From Rhodococcus wratislaviensis (GTDB taxonomy: Bacteria > Actinomycetota > Actinomycetes > Mycobacteriales > Mycobacteriaceae): 64,000 bases of DNA. This document shows, piece after piece, positions 44,201 to 53,208 of the stretch. The stretch lies in assembly GCF_900455735.1 (NCBI RefSeq), contig NZ_UAUI01000025.1, positions 310,001 through 374,000 on the forward strand, written 5' to 3'. Below the pieces are notes generated by a model that saw only the letters and a program-made list of their open reading frames with translations, ran no database searches and had not been told where the DNA came from. Both the position numbers and the translations under genes were made by a program. Position 1 is the first letter of the stretch. Each line of letters opens with the position of its first letter.

Positions 44201-45849
44201 CCTACGCCGGCGAACAACCGAGGGTGACCGACCCTCCCAGGGTGAACGGTGTCGATCCGCAACCTCGACACCAGGCGCAGGAGCAGGAGCCGGCCGCGCC
44301 GTCCGGCGGCGAGGGTCGGCGGAGCGTCGACAAGGTGGTGTTCGGCACGGCCGCGGCGCTCGGTGTGGGACTCATCCTGTGGGGACTGCTGGCGCCGGAA
44401 AACCTGTCGGTCGTGTCGACCGCGGCGCTGGACTGGCTGGTGGCCGACCTCGGTTGGCTGTTCATCGCCGCGTCGTCGGCGTTCGTCGTCTTCTCGCTCT
44501 TCCTCGCGTTCTCCCGGTACGGCCGGATTCCGCTCGGCCGCGACGGCGAGAAACCGGAGTTCCGCACGGTGAGCTGGATCGCGATGATGTTCAGCGCCGG
44601 CATGGGAATCGGATTGATGTTCTACGGCGTCGCCGAACCGCTCGCCCATCTGGTGAGCCCGCCGCCGGGAACGGACGGCTCGGTCGGGTCGGCGATGGCC
44701 ACGACGATGTTCCACTGGGGGCTGCATCCGTGGGCGATCTACGCGGTCGTCGGGTTGTCGATCGCTTACGGCTCCTACCGGCGCGGCCGCAAGCAGCTCA
44801 TCAGCGCCGCGTTCTTCCCTCTTCTCGGCCGCCGCTCGGAAGGCGCCGTGGGGAAGGTCATCGACATCCTCGCGATCATCGCGACGATGTTCGGCACCGC
44901 CGCGTCGCTCGGGCTCGGTGCGCTGCAGATCGGTTCCGGCCTCGAGATCATCGGCTGGATGGACAACGTCGGCACGTTCGCGCTCGTTGCCCTCGTCGGG
45001 CTGCTGACGTTTGCGTTCGTCGGTTCGGCGGTGTCGGGAGTCGCACGGGGCATCCACTGGCTGTCCAACATCAACATGGTGCTGGCGGTGATTCTCGCGC
45101 TGTTCGTGTTCGTGCTCGGTCCGACCGTCCTCATCCTCAATCTGCTCCCCACCGCGATCGCGGACTATGCGGCGCAGCTCGCCACCATGTCGGGACGGAC
45201 GGCCGCGAGTTCCGGCGACGGCACGGCGTCCTGGCTGTCGTCGTGGACGATCTTCTACTGGGCATGGTGGGTGTCGTGGACTCCGTTCGTCGGAATGTTC
45301 CTCGCCCGGATCAGCCGCGGCCGCACGATCCGGCAGTTCGTGGTCGGCGTGATCGTCATTCCCACCTCGGTCAGCCTGGTGTGGTTCGCGGTGTTCGGCG
45401 GCGCCGGCATCGGACAGCAGCAGGACGGAGTCGACCTGGCGGCCCGCTCGTCGACCGAAGGCCAGTTGTTCGGGATGCTCGACCATCTGCCGTTGACCGG
45501 ATTCGCCACCGTGCTGGTCATGGTGCTGGTCGCGATCTTCTTCGTGTCCGGCGCGGACGCCGCGTCGCTGGTGATGGGCACGCTGTCGCAGCGGGGTGCA
45601 CGAGAACCGAGCACGTGGGTCGTCATCTTCTGGGGAACCCTCACCGGTGGCACCGCGGCACTCATCCTCTGGACCGGCGGCTCGGACGCCCTTCAGGGGC
45701 TGCAGACGATGACGATCATCGCGGCCGCGCCGTTCCTTCTGGTGATGATCGGGTTGTGCTTCTCGCTGTATCGGGACGTCTCCCGCGATCCGCTCATCGT
45801 CGGTTCATCGAAAAAGTCTGCACACGAGAGGGTTTCGGACACAGTATGA
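44197..45849 (+). CDS. BCCT-family betaine/choline/carnitine transporter
   Basis: A 550 aa secondary transporter with about twelve helices. The Gly-rich stretch MMFSAGMGIGLMFYGVAEP near residue 130 and the Trp-rich substrate helix FYWAWWVSWTPFVGMFLAR near residue 350 are the BCCT hallmarks. The MGIG version of the Gly stretch is typical of sodium-coupled betaine carriers such as BetP. A hydrophilic N-terminal extension of about 45 residues is present. The ATG at 44197 overlaps the oxygenase stop, and its own stop overlaps the dehydrogenase start, so the three are coupled. It likely imports glycine betaine or choline for breakdown. Confidence 0.92.
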   Translation: MTYAGEQPRVTDPPRVNGVDPQPRHQAQEQEPAAPSGGEGRRSVDKVVFGTAAALGVGLILWGLLAPENLSVVSTAALDWLVADLGWLFIAASSAFVVFSLFLAFSRYGRIPLGRDGEKPEFRTVSWIAMMFSAGMGIGLMFYGVAEPLAHLVSPPPGTDGSVGSAMATTMFHWGLHPWAIYAVVGLSIAYGSYRRGRKQLISAAFFPLLGRRSEGAVGKVIDILAIIATMFGTAASLGLGALQIGSGLEIIGWMDNVGTFALVALVGLLTFAFVGSAVSGVARGIHWLSNINMVLAVILALFVFVLGPTVLILNLLPTAIADYAAQLATMSGRTAASSGDGTASWLSSWTIFYWAWWVSWTPFVGMFLARISRGRTIRQFVVGVIVIPTSVSLVWFAVFGGAGIGQQQDGVDLAARSSTEGQLFGMLDHLPLTGFATVLVMVLVAIFFVSGADAASLVMGTLSQRGAREPSTWVVIFWGTLTGGTAALILWTGGSDALQGLQTMTIIAAAPFLLVMIGLCFSLYRDVSRDPLIVGSSKKSAHERVSDTV

Positions 45850-47366
45850 AGATGTCGGCACTATCCGCGGATCTCGACGTCCAGAGGTTGTTCGGGAAGG
45901 TGAATTTCATCGCGGGGGAGTGGGTCGCGGCGACGTCGGGGCGCACCCGCGACTGCATCGACCCGGCAACCGGGAACGTGATCGCCACGGTCGACGAGGC
46001 GTCGCCCGAAGACGCGAGACGAGCCGTGCTGGCGGCCCGGGCGACTTTCGATGCCGGGGACTGGCCGGAGACGGCGGTCGCCGTGCGATCGTCGCTCCTG
46101 TCGCGCATCGCGGATCTCCTCGAGCGCGACAAGGAGGAACTGGCGCGTATCGAGACGCTGGACACCGGTAAAACTCTGGTGGAGAGTCGAATCGACATCG
46201 ACGACGTCGTGTCGGTATTCCGGTACTACGCCCGGCTCGCCCTCGTCTCCAGCGACCGAGTGGTCGACGTGGGTGACCCCGCGGTCGTCTCCCGGGTCGT
46301 TCGCGAACCGATCGGGGTGTGCGTCCTCATCGCACCCTGGAACTACCCGCTGCTCCAGATCTCCTGGAAGGTGGCACCCGCGCTGGCCGCCGGTTGCACG
46401 ATGGTGCTCAAGCCCAGTGAGGTCACGCCGCTGAGCACGATCGCGTTCGCTCGGCTGATCGAGGAGGCGGGTGTGCCCGCCGGAGTCGTCAACCTGGTGC
46501 AGGGCAGCGGCGCCGACCTCGGCCCTGCGCTGACCGACACCGGCGACGTCGACTTCATCTCGTTCACCGGTGGACTCGCGACCGGCACCACCATCCTGGC
46601 GACGGCCGCGAAACACGTCACGAAGGTCGCCGTGGAACTGGGCGGGAAGAACCCGCACCTCGTGTTCGCCGACGCCGACTGGGAGTCGTCGGTCGACCAG
46701 GTACTCACCGGTGTCTTCCTGCATTCGGGGCAGGTGTGCTCGGCCGGGACGCGGCTGATCGTCGAGGAGTCGATCGCCGACGACTTCGTTGCCGCCCTCG
46801 TCACGCGCGCCGAGGCCATCCGCGTCGGACCGGGCCTCGATCCCGGCAGCGAGACCGGGCCGCTCGTGTCGGCGGCGCAGCGCGACAAGATCGAAGCCTA
46901 TGTGGCACTGGGTATCTCCGAAGGAGCGACGCTCCGGACGGGTGGCTCCCGGCCCGCCGATCCCGCACTCGACGGCGGCAGCTACTACCTGCCCACCATC
47001 TTCGACCACTGCGACCGCTCCATGCACATCGTGCAGGAGGAGACGTTCGGGCCCATCCTCACGGTCGAGAGATTCACCACCGAGGAGGACGCGGTCCGGC
47101 TCGGCAACGACACCGAGTACGGCCTCGCCGCCGGCGTCCGCACGTCGGATGCCGCCCGCGGTGAACGGGTGGTACGCCGCCTGCGCCACGGGACCGTGTG
47201 GCTCAACGACTTCGGCTACTACACCGCGGCGGCGGAATGGGGCGGATTCAAGAAGTCCGGCAACGGGCGCGAACTCGGACCCGCAGGACTCTCGGAATAC
47301 CAGGAAGTCAAACACATCTGGAACAACACGACCTCGCCTCTCGCGGGTTGGTTCACCGCCACCTGA
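45846..47366 (+). CDS. betB: Betaine aldehyde dehydrogenase
   Basis: A 506 aa NAD(P)+-dependent aldehyde dehydrogenase. PWNYPLLQISWKVAPALAAGCTMVLKPSE forms the coenzyme-site region near residues 160-190. The general-base Glu is in VAVELGGKNPHLVF and the catalytic Cys in SGQVCSAGTRLIVE. Position between a betaine transporter and choline oxidase supports oxidation of betaine aldehyde to glycine betaine; other aminoaldehydes are possible. The ATG at 45846 overlaps the transporter stop; a second ATG two codons on is an alternative. Confidence 0.88.
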   Translation: MKMSALSADLDVQRLFGKVNFIAGEWVAATSGRTRDCIDPATGNVIATVDEASPEDARRAVLAARATFDAGDWPETAVAVRSSLLSRIADLLERDKEELARIETLDTGKTLVESRIDIDDVVSVFRYYARLALVSSDRVVDVGDPAVVSRVVREPIGVCVLIAPWNYPLLQISWKVAPALAAGCTMVLKPSEVTPLSTIAFARLIEEAGVPAGVVNLVQGSGADLGPALTDTGDVDFISFTGGLATGTTILATAAKHVTKVAVELGGKNPHLVFADADWESSVDQVLTGVFLHSGQVCSAGTRLIVEESIADDFVAALVTRAEAIRVGPGLDPGSETGPLVSAAQRDKIEAYVALGISEGATLRTGGSRPADPALDGGSYYLPTIFDHCDRSMHIVQEETFGPILTVERFTTEEDAVRLGNDTEYGLAAGVRTSDAARGERVVRRLRHGTVWLNDFGYYTAAAEWGGFKKSGNGRELGPAGLSEYQEVKHIWNNTTSPLAGWFTAT

Positions 47367-47399
47367 CAGGCCTACCTCAACTTCTCAGGAAGTGATCGA

Positions 47400-48968
47400 A
47401 TGACCAGTACCGACAATACGACCGGCGATCACGACAGTGGACTCGAGGATTTCGGCTACAAGGAGTCCCTCGATCGCAGTATCGGCAAGTTCGCGAGCTT
47501 CGCCGCGGGCGTCAGCTACATTTCCATTCTGACCGGCACTTTCCAGTTGTTCTACTTCGGATTCGGCACCGCAGGCCCCGCCTACCTGTGGTCGTGGCCG
47601 CTGGTGTTCGTCGGCCAGCTCGCCGTGGCACTGTGCTTCATGGAGCTGGCCGCCAAGTATCCGATCGCCGGCTCCGTGTACAACTGGGCGAAGACGCTCG
47701 GCAGCAGAATAGTGGGGTGGTCCGCGGGCTGGCTGATGCTCACCGCGTCGATCGTCACCCTGTCGGCCGTTGTGCTGGCGCTGCAGCTCAACCTGCCGCG
47801 GCTGTGGAGCGGCTTCCAGATCGTCGGTGACGGCACCGGAGAACACGACTTCGCCACCAACGCCGTCGTTCTCGGGACGGTGATGATCGGCTTCACCACC
47901 GTCGTCAACGCGCTCGGTGTCCGTCTCATGGCGATGATCAACAGCGCCGGGGTGTTCATCGAGATCATCGCGGCGGTGCTGATCGCGATCATCCTCGCCG
48001 CCAACATGACCCGCGGCCCGCAGGTGTTCTTCTCCACCCACGGGTACGGCGCAGGCGAAAGCGGTGGATACCTCGGCGCGTTCCTGGTGGCCACGCTCGC
48101 GTCGGGCTACGTGATGTACGGCTTCGACACCGCGAGTTCGCTGGGCGAGGAGACGGTGGAACCCCGCCGGACCGCGCCCAAGGCGATCTTCCGTGCGATC
48201 CTCGCCTCGTTCGTGATCGGCGGCGCGATCCTCGTGTTCGCCGTGATGGCGGCACCCGACCTCGACGATCCGAAGATCGGCGCGTCGGACGGCAGCCTGC
48301 AGTACATCGTGGAGCAGGTGATGTGGGGCCCGCTGGGCACGATCTTCCTGGTGTGCATCGTGATCGCGGTGACCGTCTGCTCGCTGGCGGTGCACACCGC
48401 CGCCATCCGGCTGACCTTCGCCATGGCCCGCGACAACGCACTCCCGTTCGGTGAGCGGCTGGCCCGCGTCCACCCGAGAACGCGGACACCCGTCGTGCCC
48501 GCCGTGACGATCGGAGTGGTGGCCGCGCTGATCCTGGTGGTCAACATCGGCCAACCGCACATCTTCACCGTGTTGACGTCGATCGCGATCATCATGATCT
48601 ACCTGGCCTACCTGATGGTCACCGGCCCGATGCTGAAGAAGAGGTTGCGCGGTGAGTGGCCGCCGCGGGACCTGAAGGAGGGCGGCTACTTCACGATGGG
48701 CAAGTGGGGACTGCCCGTCAACATCGTCGCACTCGTGTGGGGAATCGGCATGGCCCTCAACCTCGCCTGGCCACGGGAGGCCGTGTACGGCGAACCGTGG
48801 TACAACACCTGGGGCGCCTTCGTCTACATCGGCGTCATCCTCGGGTTCGGACTGTTGTGGTACCTCACCACCGGCCGGCACCACATCGGAACGTTGACGT
48901 CACACTGCGCGGCGGTGGTAACGCCCGCGCCGGAATCCGAACCGAACGACAAGGAGCTCGCCCGATGA
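47400..48968 (+). CDS. APC-family amino acid/amine permease
   Basis: A 522 aa transporter with about twelve helices, of the APC superfamily (amino acid-choline type). N-terminal FGYKESLDRSIGKFASFAAGVSYISILTG (residues about 18-46), SVYNWAKTLG, the GFDTASSLGEETVEPRRTAPKAI loop near residue 243 and a late LNLAWPRE segment are typical. It starts 33 bases after betB, with AGGAAGTG as ribosome site, and overlaps choline oxidase by 4 bases. Choline or another quaternary amine is a likely substrate. Confidence 0.87.
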   Translation: MTSTDNTTGDHDSGLEDFGYKESLDRSIGKFASFAAGVSYISILTGTFQLFYFGFGTAGPAYLWSWPLVFVGQLAVALCFMELAAKYPIAGSVYNWAKTLGSRIVGWSAGWLMLTASIVTLSAVVLALQLNLPRLWSGFQIVGDGTGEHDFATNAVVLGTVMIGFTTVVNALGVRLMAMINSAGVFIEIIAAVLIAIILAANMTRGPQVFFSTHGYGAGESGGYLGAFLVATLASGYVMYGFDTASSLGEETVEPRRTAPKAIFRAILASFVIGGAILVFAVMAAPDLDDPKIGASDGSLQYIVEQVMWGPLGTIFLVCIVIAVTVCSLAVHTAAIRLTFAMARDNALPFGERLARVHPRTRTPVVPAVTIGVVAALILVVNIGQPHIFTVLTSIAIIMIYLAYLMVTGPMLKKRLRGEWPPRDLKEGGYFTMGKWGLPVNIVALVWGIGMALNLAWPREAVYGEPWYNTWGAFVYIGVILGFGLLWYLTTGRHHIGTLTSHCAAVVTPAPESEPNDKELAR

Positions 48969-50587
48969 CCGACGGCGAATCGAAGAGCACTGCAGGGGAA
49001 TTCGACTACGTGATCGCGGGCGGTGGAAGCGCGGGATGCGCACTCGCGGCGCGCCTGAGCGAAGACCCGTCGGTGACGGTGTGCCTGCTCGAGGCGGGCC
49101 CGTCCGACGTCGGGGACCGGGCGATCCTCGAACTGTCGCAGTGGATGCATCTGCTGGACTCCGGATACGACTGGGACTACCCGGTGGAGCCGCAGGAGAA
49201 GGGCAACAGCTTCATGCGTCACGCCCGGGCCAAGGTCCTCGGCGGCTGCTCGTCCCACAACTCGTGTATCGCCTTCTGGCCGCCGGCCGAGGCACTCGAC
49301 GACTGGGAGGCGATGGGGGCGTCGGGATGGGGTGCGCGGGACATCCTCCCGTACGTCAGCCGGCTGGAGAGCAACGACGCCCCCGGCGACGGCCACGGCC
49401 GCAGCGGGCCCGTGCGGTTGCGGGACGTCCCGCCGAACGACCCGTGCGGCCACGCGGTTCTCGACGCCGCCGCCGCGGTGGGGCTGCCGACCGTCGCATT
49501 CAACCGCGGCGGAACGGTGCTCAACGGCGCCGGATGGTTCCAGATCAACGCGTCCGAGGACGGCACCCGGATGTCGTCGTCGCACGCCTACCTGCACCCG
49601 ATCCTCGGGACCCGGCCCAACCTGGAGGTCCGGACCGGCTGCTGGGTGAGCGAAATCCTGTTCGACGAACAGCACACGGCGACGGGCGTCCGGTACCAGC
49701 GCCCCGACCTCACCGGCTACGACACGGTGTCGGTGCGACGCGAGGTGGTGGTGACGGCCGGTGCCATCGACACCCCGAAGTTGCTGATGCTGTCGGGTAT
49801 CGGCCCGGCGGAGCATCTCGCGGAGTTCGGGATCCCCGTCCGCGTCGACTCGCCCGGTGTCGGATCGAACCTCGACGATCACGTCGAGGGGCTCGTGTTC
49901 TGGGAGGCGTCCCAGCCGATGGTCACCGAATCGACGCAGTGGTGGGAGATCGGCCTCTTTGCGACCACACGTGAGGGCCTGAACCATCCCGACCTGATGA
50001 TGCACTACGGCAGCGTCCCGTTCGACATGAACACACTGCGGTGGGGTTACCCGACCACCGACAACGGATTCTGCTTGACACCCAACGTCACTCAGGGCCG
50101 CTCCCGCGGAACGGTCCGGTTGCGGTCGCGGGACTTCCGTGACCGCGCGAAGGTCGACCCTCGCTATTTCACCGACAGCGAGGGCCACGACGACCGGGTG
50201 ATGCTGTCCGGGGTGAAGCTGGCCCGCAAGATCGCCGAGCAGAAGGCGCTCCGCGGGTGGATCGCCCGCGAACTGGCGCCGGGACCCGATGCGGTGACGG
50301 ACGCCGAGATCCTCGACTACATCCACAAGACCCACAACACGGTGTATCACCCCGCGGGCACGGCCCGCATGGGCGGTGTCGACGATCCGATGGCCGTGCT
50401 CGACCCGGAACTGCGGGTCAAGGGGGTACGAGGACTGAGGGTGGTCGACGCGTCGGCGATGCCGAAGCTGCCGCACGTCAACCCGAACATCACGGTCATG
50501 ACGATGGCCGAGAGGTGCGCGGATCTGCTCCGGGGCCGGGCAGGGGCCGGGCTGCGGGCGGCGGAGTCGACGTTGTCCGAGGTCTGA
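48965..50587 (+). CDS. codA: Choline oxidase (GMC oxidoreductase)
   Basis: A 540 aa flavoenzyme closely similar to Arthrobacter choline oxidase (546 aa). The FAD motif DYVIAGGGSAGCALAARLSE is near the N terminus; GGCSSHNSCIAFW holds His98, matching the histidine that binds FAD covalently (His99), and Ser100, matching Ser101. STQWWEIG, YHPAGTARMG (catalytic His) and VNPNITVMTMAERC (catalytic Asn) are all conserved. It oxidises choline to betaine aldehyde and on to glycine betaine. Plain choline dehydrogenase lacks this degree of match. The 3' end overlaps the converging hydrolase by 92 bases. Confidence 0.93.
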   Translation: MTDGESKSTAGEFDYVIAGGGSAGCALAARLSEDPSVTVCLLEAGPSDVGDRAILELSQWMHLLDSGYDWDYPVEPQEKGNSFMRHARAKVLGGCSSHNSCIAFWPPAEALDDWEAMGASGWGARDILPYVSRLESNDAPGDGHGRSGPVRLRDVPPNDPCGHAVLDAAAAVGLPTVAFNRGGTVLNGAGWFQINASEDGTRMSSSHAYLHPILGTRPNLEVRTGCWVSEILFDEQHTATGVRYQRPDLTGYDTVSVRREVVVTAGAIDTPKLLMLSGIGPAEHLAEFGIPVRVDSPGVGSNLDDHVEGLVFWEASQPMVTESTQWWEIGLFATTREGLNHPDLMMHYGSVPFDMNTLRWGYPTTDNGFCLTPNVTQGRSRGTVRLRSRDFRDRAKVDPRYFTDSEGHDDRVMLSGVKLARKIAEQKALRGWIARELAPGPDAVTDAEILDYIHKTHNTVYHPAGTARMGGVDDPMAVLDPELRVKGVRGLRVVDASAMPKLPHVNPNITVMTMAERCADLLRGRAGAGLRAAESTLSEV

Positions 50588-51671
50588 TCCGGGCGTCGAT
50601 CGCCTCGGCGATCCTTCGCCAGATCTCGCTGCCCGGATCGATGACGGTGAAGTGATCGCCGGGGCCCTCGATCCGGACGACGTCGTCGGGGGTCGCCGCG
50701 GCGGCGTCGTGGTACTGCCTGGTCATCTCGAGCATGTCCGGCTCGTCGTCGACGGCGCACACCACCAGCTGAGGGATGCCCAGTGGCAGTCGATCGATCG
50801 GCGACGACCGTTCGTACGTCGCACGGTCGCCGGCCCAGTCGCTGCCGACGGCGTCCGCCACCGCGCCCTCGCCGAGGTGGCGTTCGCCGGCGAGTCGCAG
50901 ATTCAGCACCCCGGCGAGGCTGACGGCCAGCGCCGGACGAACCGCTTCGTCCTCGGCCGCGGCGTCGGCGGCGGCACGGAGCGCGAGTTGAGCACCAGCC
51001 GAGTGGCCGAGGACCACCACACGTTTCGGGTCCGCCTCCGGGACGCTTGCGAGGGCCTGCACGGCGTCGGAGACGTCCGACGCCATTGCGGCCCAACGGT
51101 TCTCCGCAGGGCGCCGGTACTCGACATTCCAGGTGACGTACCCGCGGGCCGTCAGGTCGACCGCCGTCGCGTCCATCAGGTCGAACTCCCAGCGAGGACG
51201 CCAGAACCCGCCGTGGACCAACACGGCGACGGGGAAGGGGCCGTCACCGCCCGGGATCCGCACTTCCACTCGCTGATCGGGGTGATCGCCGTAGCGGACG
51301 ATCCGTCCGGGGTGGAAGCGGTGGTGGAACCAGCTGTCGACGGCGTAGCGCAGACCGTCGAGCCCGCGCCCCCGGATGTGGACCCGGGTGCCCGGCGAGC
51401 GGTCGGCCTCGCACTCCCCGAAATCGACGCGAATCGCCCCGCCGGCCGGGGCGGTGAAGGAGGCCCCGGTGCCGGGCACGACGATGACCTCGCCTCGCCC
51501 GGCCGCCGACTGCACGGCCCGCTCGAGCCCGGCGGTGTCCGCGGCGAACCTCACATCACCGGTCAGACCGCGCGCATCCAGTGCCCGGCCCACGAGTTCC
51601 TCCGCGGTTCCGCGGTGTGCCACCGCGCCGGGGGCGAAGACGATGTCGACTCTGCACGTTGGTTCGCTCAC
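50496..51671 (-). CDS. Alpha/beta hydrolase with N-terminal accessory domain
   Basis: A 391 aa protein. Residues about 145-370 form an alpha/beta hydrolase with the oxyanion segment VLVHGGFW, the nucleophile elbow VLGHSAGAQLAL, DDEPDM for the acid and a final GDHFTVID histidine. This part resembles kynurenine formamidase/carboxylesterase-like enzymes. The first 140 residues (VVPGTGASF, IRGRGLDGLRYAVDSWFHHRF) resemble a small domain seen in some actinobacterial hydrolases, distantly like type II dehydroquinase. Substrate unknown; a kynurenine operon lies 9 kb away. GTG 51671 is chosen because GGTGA lies just upstream and the preceding frame is low complexity. Confidence 0.75.
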   Translation of the reverse strand: MSEPTCRVDIVFAPGAVAHRGTAEELVGRALDARGLTGDVRFAADTAGLERAVQSAAGRGEVIVVPGTGASFTAPAGGAIRVDFGECEADRSPGTRVHIRGRGLDGLRYAVDSWFHHRFHPGRIVRYGDHPDQRVEVRIPGGDGPFPVAVLVHGGFWRPRWEFDLMDATAVDLTARGYVTWNVEYRRPAENRWAAMASDVSDAVQALASVPEADPKRVVVLGHSAGAQLALRAAADAAAEDEAVRPALAVSLAGVLNLRLAGERHLGEGAVADAVGSDWAGDRATYERSSPIDRLPLGIPQLVVCAVDDEPDMLEMTRQYHDAAAATPDDVVRIEGPGDHFTVIDPGSEIWRRIAEAIDARIRPRTTSTPPPAARPLPGPGADPRTSRPSS

Positions 51672-51799
51672 CGGGTCACCGTACGTACCCGTGATGACAT
51701 CTGGCGAGGGCACGCGAGATCCGTGCGAGGACCGCCGACGGGTAGCGATTGTCTGAGGTAAGACGCGCGCCGTTTCCGATCCCCCCGAGCGGCAGAACG

Positions 51800-52423
51800 T
51801 CAGGCTGGATGCAGCAGGCTTGCCAATTGTCCGTGGTCGATCGACACGCCCGGCGCCCACTCGCGCACGCTGAAGTGGTCGCCGCGGACGTCCAGCACGC
51901 CGATGTCGGTGATGACGGTGCTGATGCAGCCTTGTGCGGTGAGGGGGAGACTGCAGCGGCGGACCAGTTTCAGGCTGCCGTCGCGGGCGCGGTGGGTCAT
52001 TACTACGATGACCTTCCTGGCACCGTTGGCCAAATCCATCGCCCCCCCAATGCCTTTGACAACCGAACCGCCGTCGGACCAGTTGGCCAGATCGCCGGTG
52101 ACCGAGACCTGCATCGCGCCCAGCACGGCGACATCGATATGGCCGCCGCGGATCATCCCGAAGGAGTCCGCGGAGTCGAAGAACGACGAGCCGGCGATGG
52201 TCGTCACTGTCTCCTTACCCGCGTTGATGAGGTCGGGATCCACCTGTCCGGGGGCCGGGTAGCCGCCCAATCCCATGATCCCGTTCTCCGAATGCAGCAT
52301 GATCGGTCGATCACGCAGATGATTGGCAATCAGAGTGGGGATGCCAATGCCCAGGTTGACATGCTCCCCGTCACGCAGTTCTGCAGCTGCTCGGGCGGCG
52401 ATCTGCTCTCGCGACCAACTCAT
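51800..52423 (-). CDS. 3-oxoacid CoA-transferase subunit B
   Basis: A 207 aa CoA-transferase beta subunit of the ScoB/PcaJ type. The catalytic glutamate lies in LHSENGIMGLGGYP, and NLGIGIPTLIANHL, MIRGGHIDVAVLGAMQVS and GIGGAMDLANGARKVIVVM are family segments. With subunit A it would transfer CoA from succinyl-CoA or a similar donor to a 3-oxo or other carboxylic acid. ATG 52423 overlaps the subunit A stop by 4 bases. Substrate cannot be deduced; the downstream-divergent UGSC module and a decayed acyl-CoA dehydrogenase hint at acyl-CoA chemistry. Confidence 0.9.
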   Translation of the reverse strand: MSWSREQIAARAAAELRDGEHVNLGIGIPTLIANHLRDRPIMLHSENGIMGLGGYPAPGQVDPDLINAGKETVTTIAGSSFFDSADSFGMIRGGHIDVAVLGAMQVSVTGDLANWSDGGSVVKGIGGAMDLANGARKVIVVMTHRARDGSLKLVRRCSLPLTAQGCISTVITDIGVLDVRGDHFSVREWAPGVSIDHGQLASLLHPA

Positions 52424-53208
52424 GCCACACCGCTCTTCACGACCGCTCGGGAAACCGGTGGGCACACTGTGCGCAGACGTTCGATCGGCTTGTGCATCTC
52501 GCCTTTCAGTTCCACGACACCGGAGACGAACACCCCCGGCAAGTGAATATCGTCGGCGGCGATCAGGCCCGCGTCCACGACGTGCACGACCTCGGCGACG
52601 GCGACGCGAGCTGCCATGGCGCACAGCGGGTTGAAGTTGCGCGCCGAGGCGTGAAACCGGAGATTGCCCAACGTGTCCGCGATCTCGGCGCGGATCAGCG
52701 CGATGTCGGCGGTGAGACTGTGCTCGAGCAGGCACGGGCACCCGTCGACGGTGGCGACCTGACGTGCAGCCGAATACTCGGCCACGTCCCCCTCGTGGGT
52801 GTATCGCACCGGAATCCCACCGTTGGCTACCGCGGTGCCGACCCCGGTTGGGGTGTAGAACGCGGGAATCCCCGCCCCGCCGGCACGTAGCTTCTCGGCG
52901 AGGGTGCCCTGGGGGACAAGGTCCACGCGCAACGATCCCTGCAGGTACTGCGTCAGGAACACCGGGTTGTCCCCGATATACGATGCGGTCACTCGGGCGA
53001 CACGCCTGGCGCGCAGCAACGCGGTGACGGCGGAATTGGCAGGACCGCAGTTGTTGGTGATGATGTGCAGATCGGTAGCCCCCGAGTCGAGCAGCGCCTC
53101 GAGCAGTGCTGCAGGCATGCCGCACAATCCGAACCCGCCGACAGCGATGGTTTGCCCGTCGGTGACCGCGGCCACCGCGGTTTCGGGTGTGTCGAGAACC
53201 TTATTCAT
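52420..53208 (-). CDS. 3-oxoacid CoA-transferase subunit A
   Basis: A 262 aa CoA-transferase alpha subunit. Family features are IAVGGFGLCGMPAALLEALLD at about residues 21-41, LHIITNNCGPANSAVT, PAFYTPTGVGTAV and RFHASARNFNPLCAMAA. AGGAGATC precedes the ATG at 53208, and the gene overlaps the LysR stop by 8 bases, so it is co-transcribed with the regulator. It forms the heterodimer with subunit B. Confidence 0.9.
   Translation of the reverse strand: MNKVLDTPETAVAAVTDGQTIAVGGFGLCGMPAALLEALLDSGATDLHIITNNCGPANSAVTALLRARRVARVTASYIGDNPVFLTQYLQGSLRVDLVPQGTLAEKLRAGGAGIPAFYTPTGVGTAVANGGIPVRYTHEGDVAEYSAARQVATVDGCPCLLEHSLTADIALIRAEIADTLGNLRFHASARNFNPLCAMAARVAVAEVVHVVDAGLIAADDIHLPGVFVSGVVELKGEMHKPIERLRTVCPPVSRAVVKSGVA

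Noticed and set aside
51672..51799. Att-like direct repeats at the left edge of the accessory block
   Set aside because: No repeat matching the right edge (60148-60265) was found by eye, and no integrase is present.
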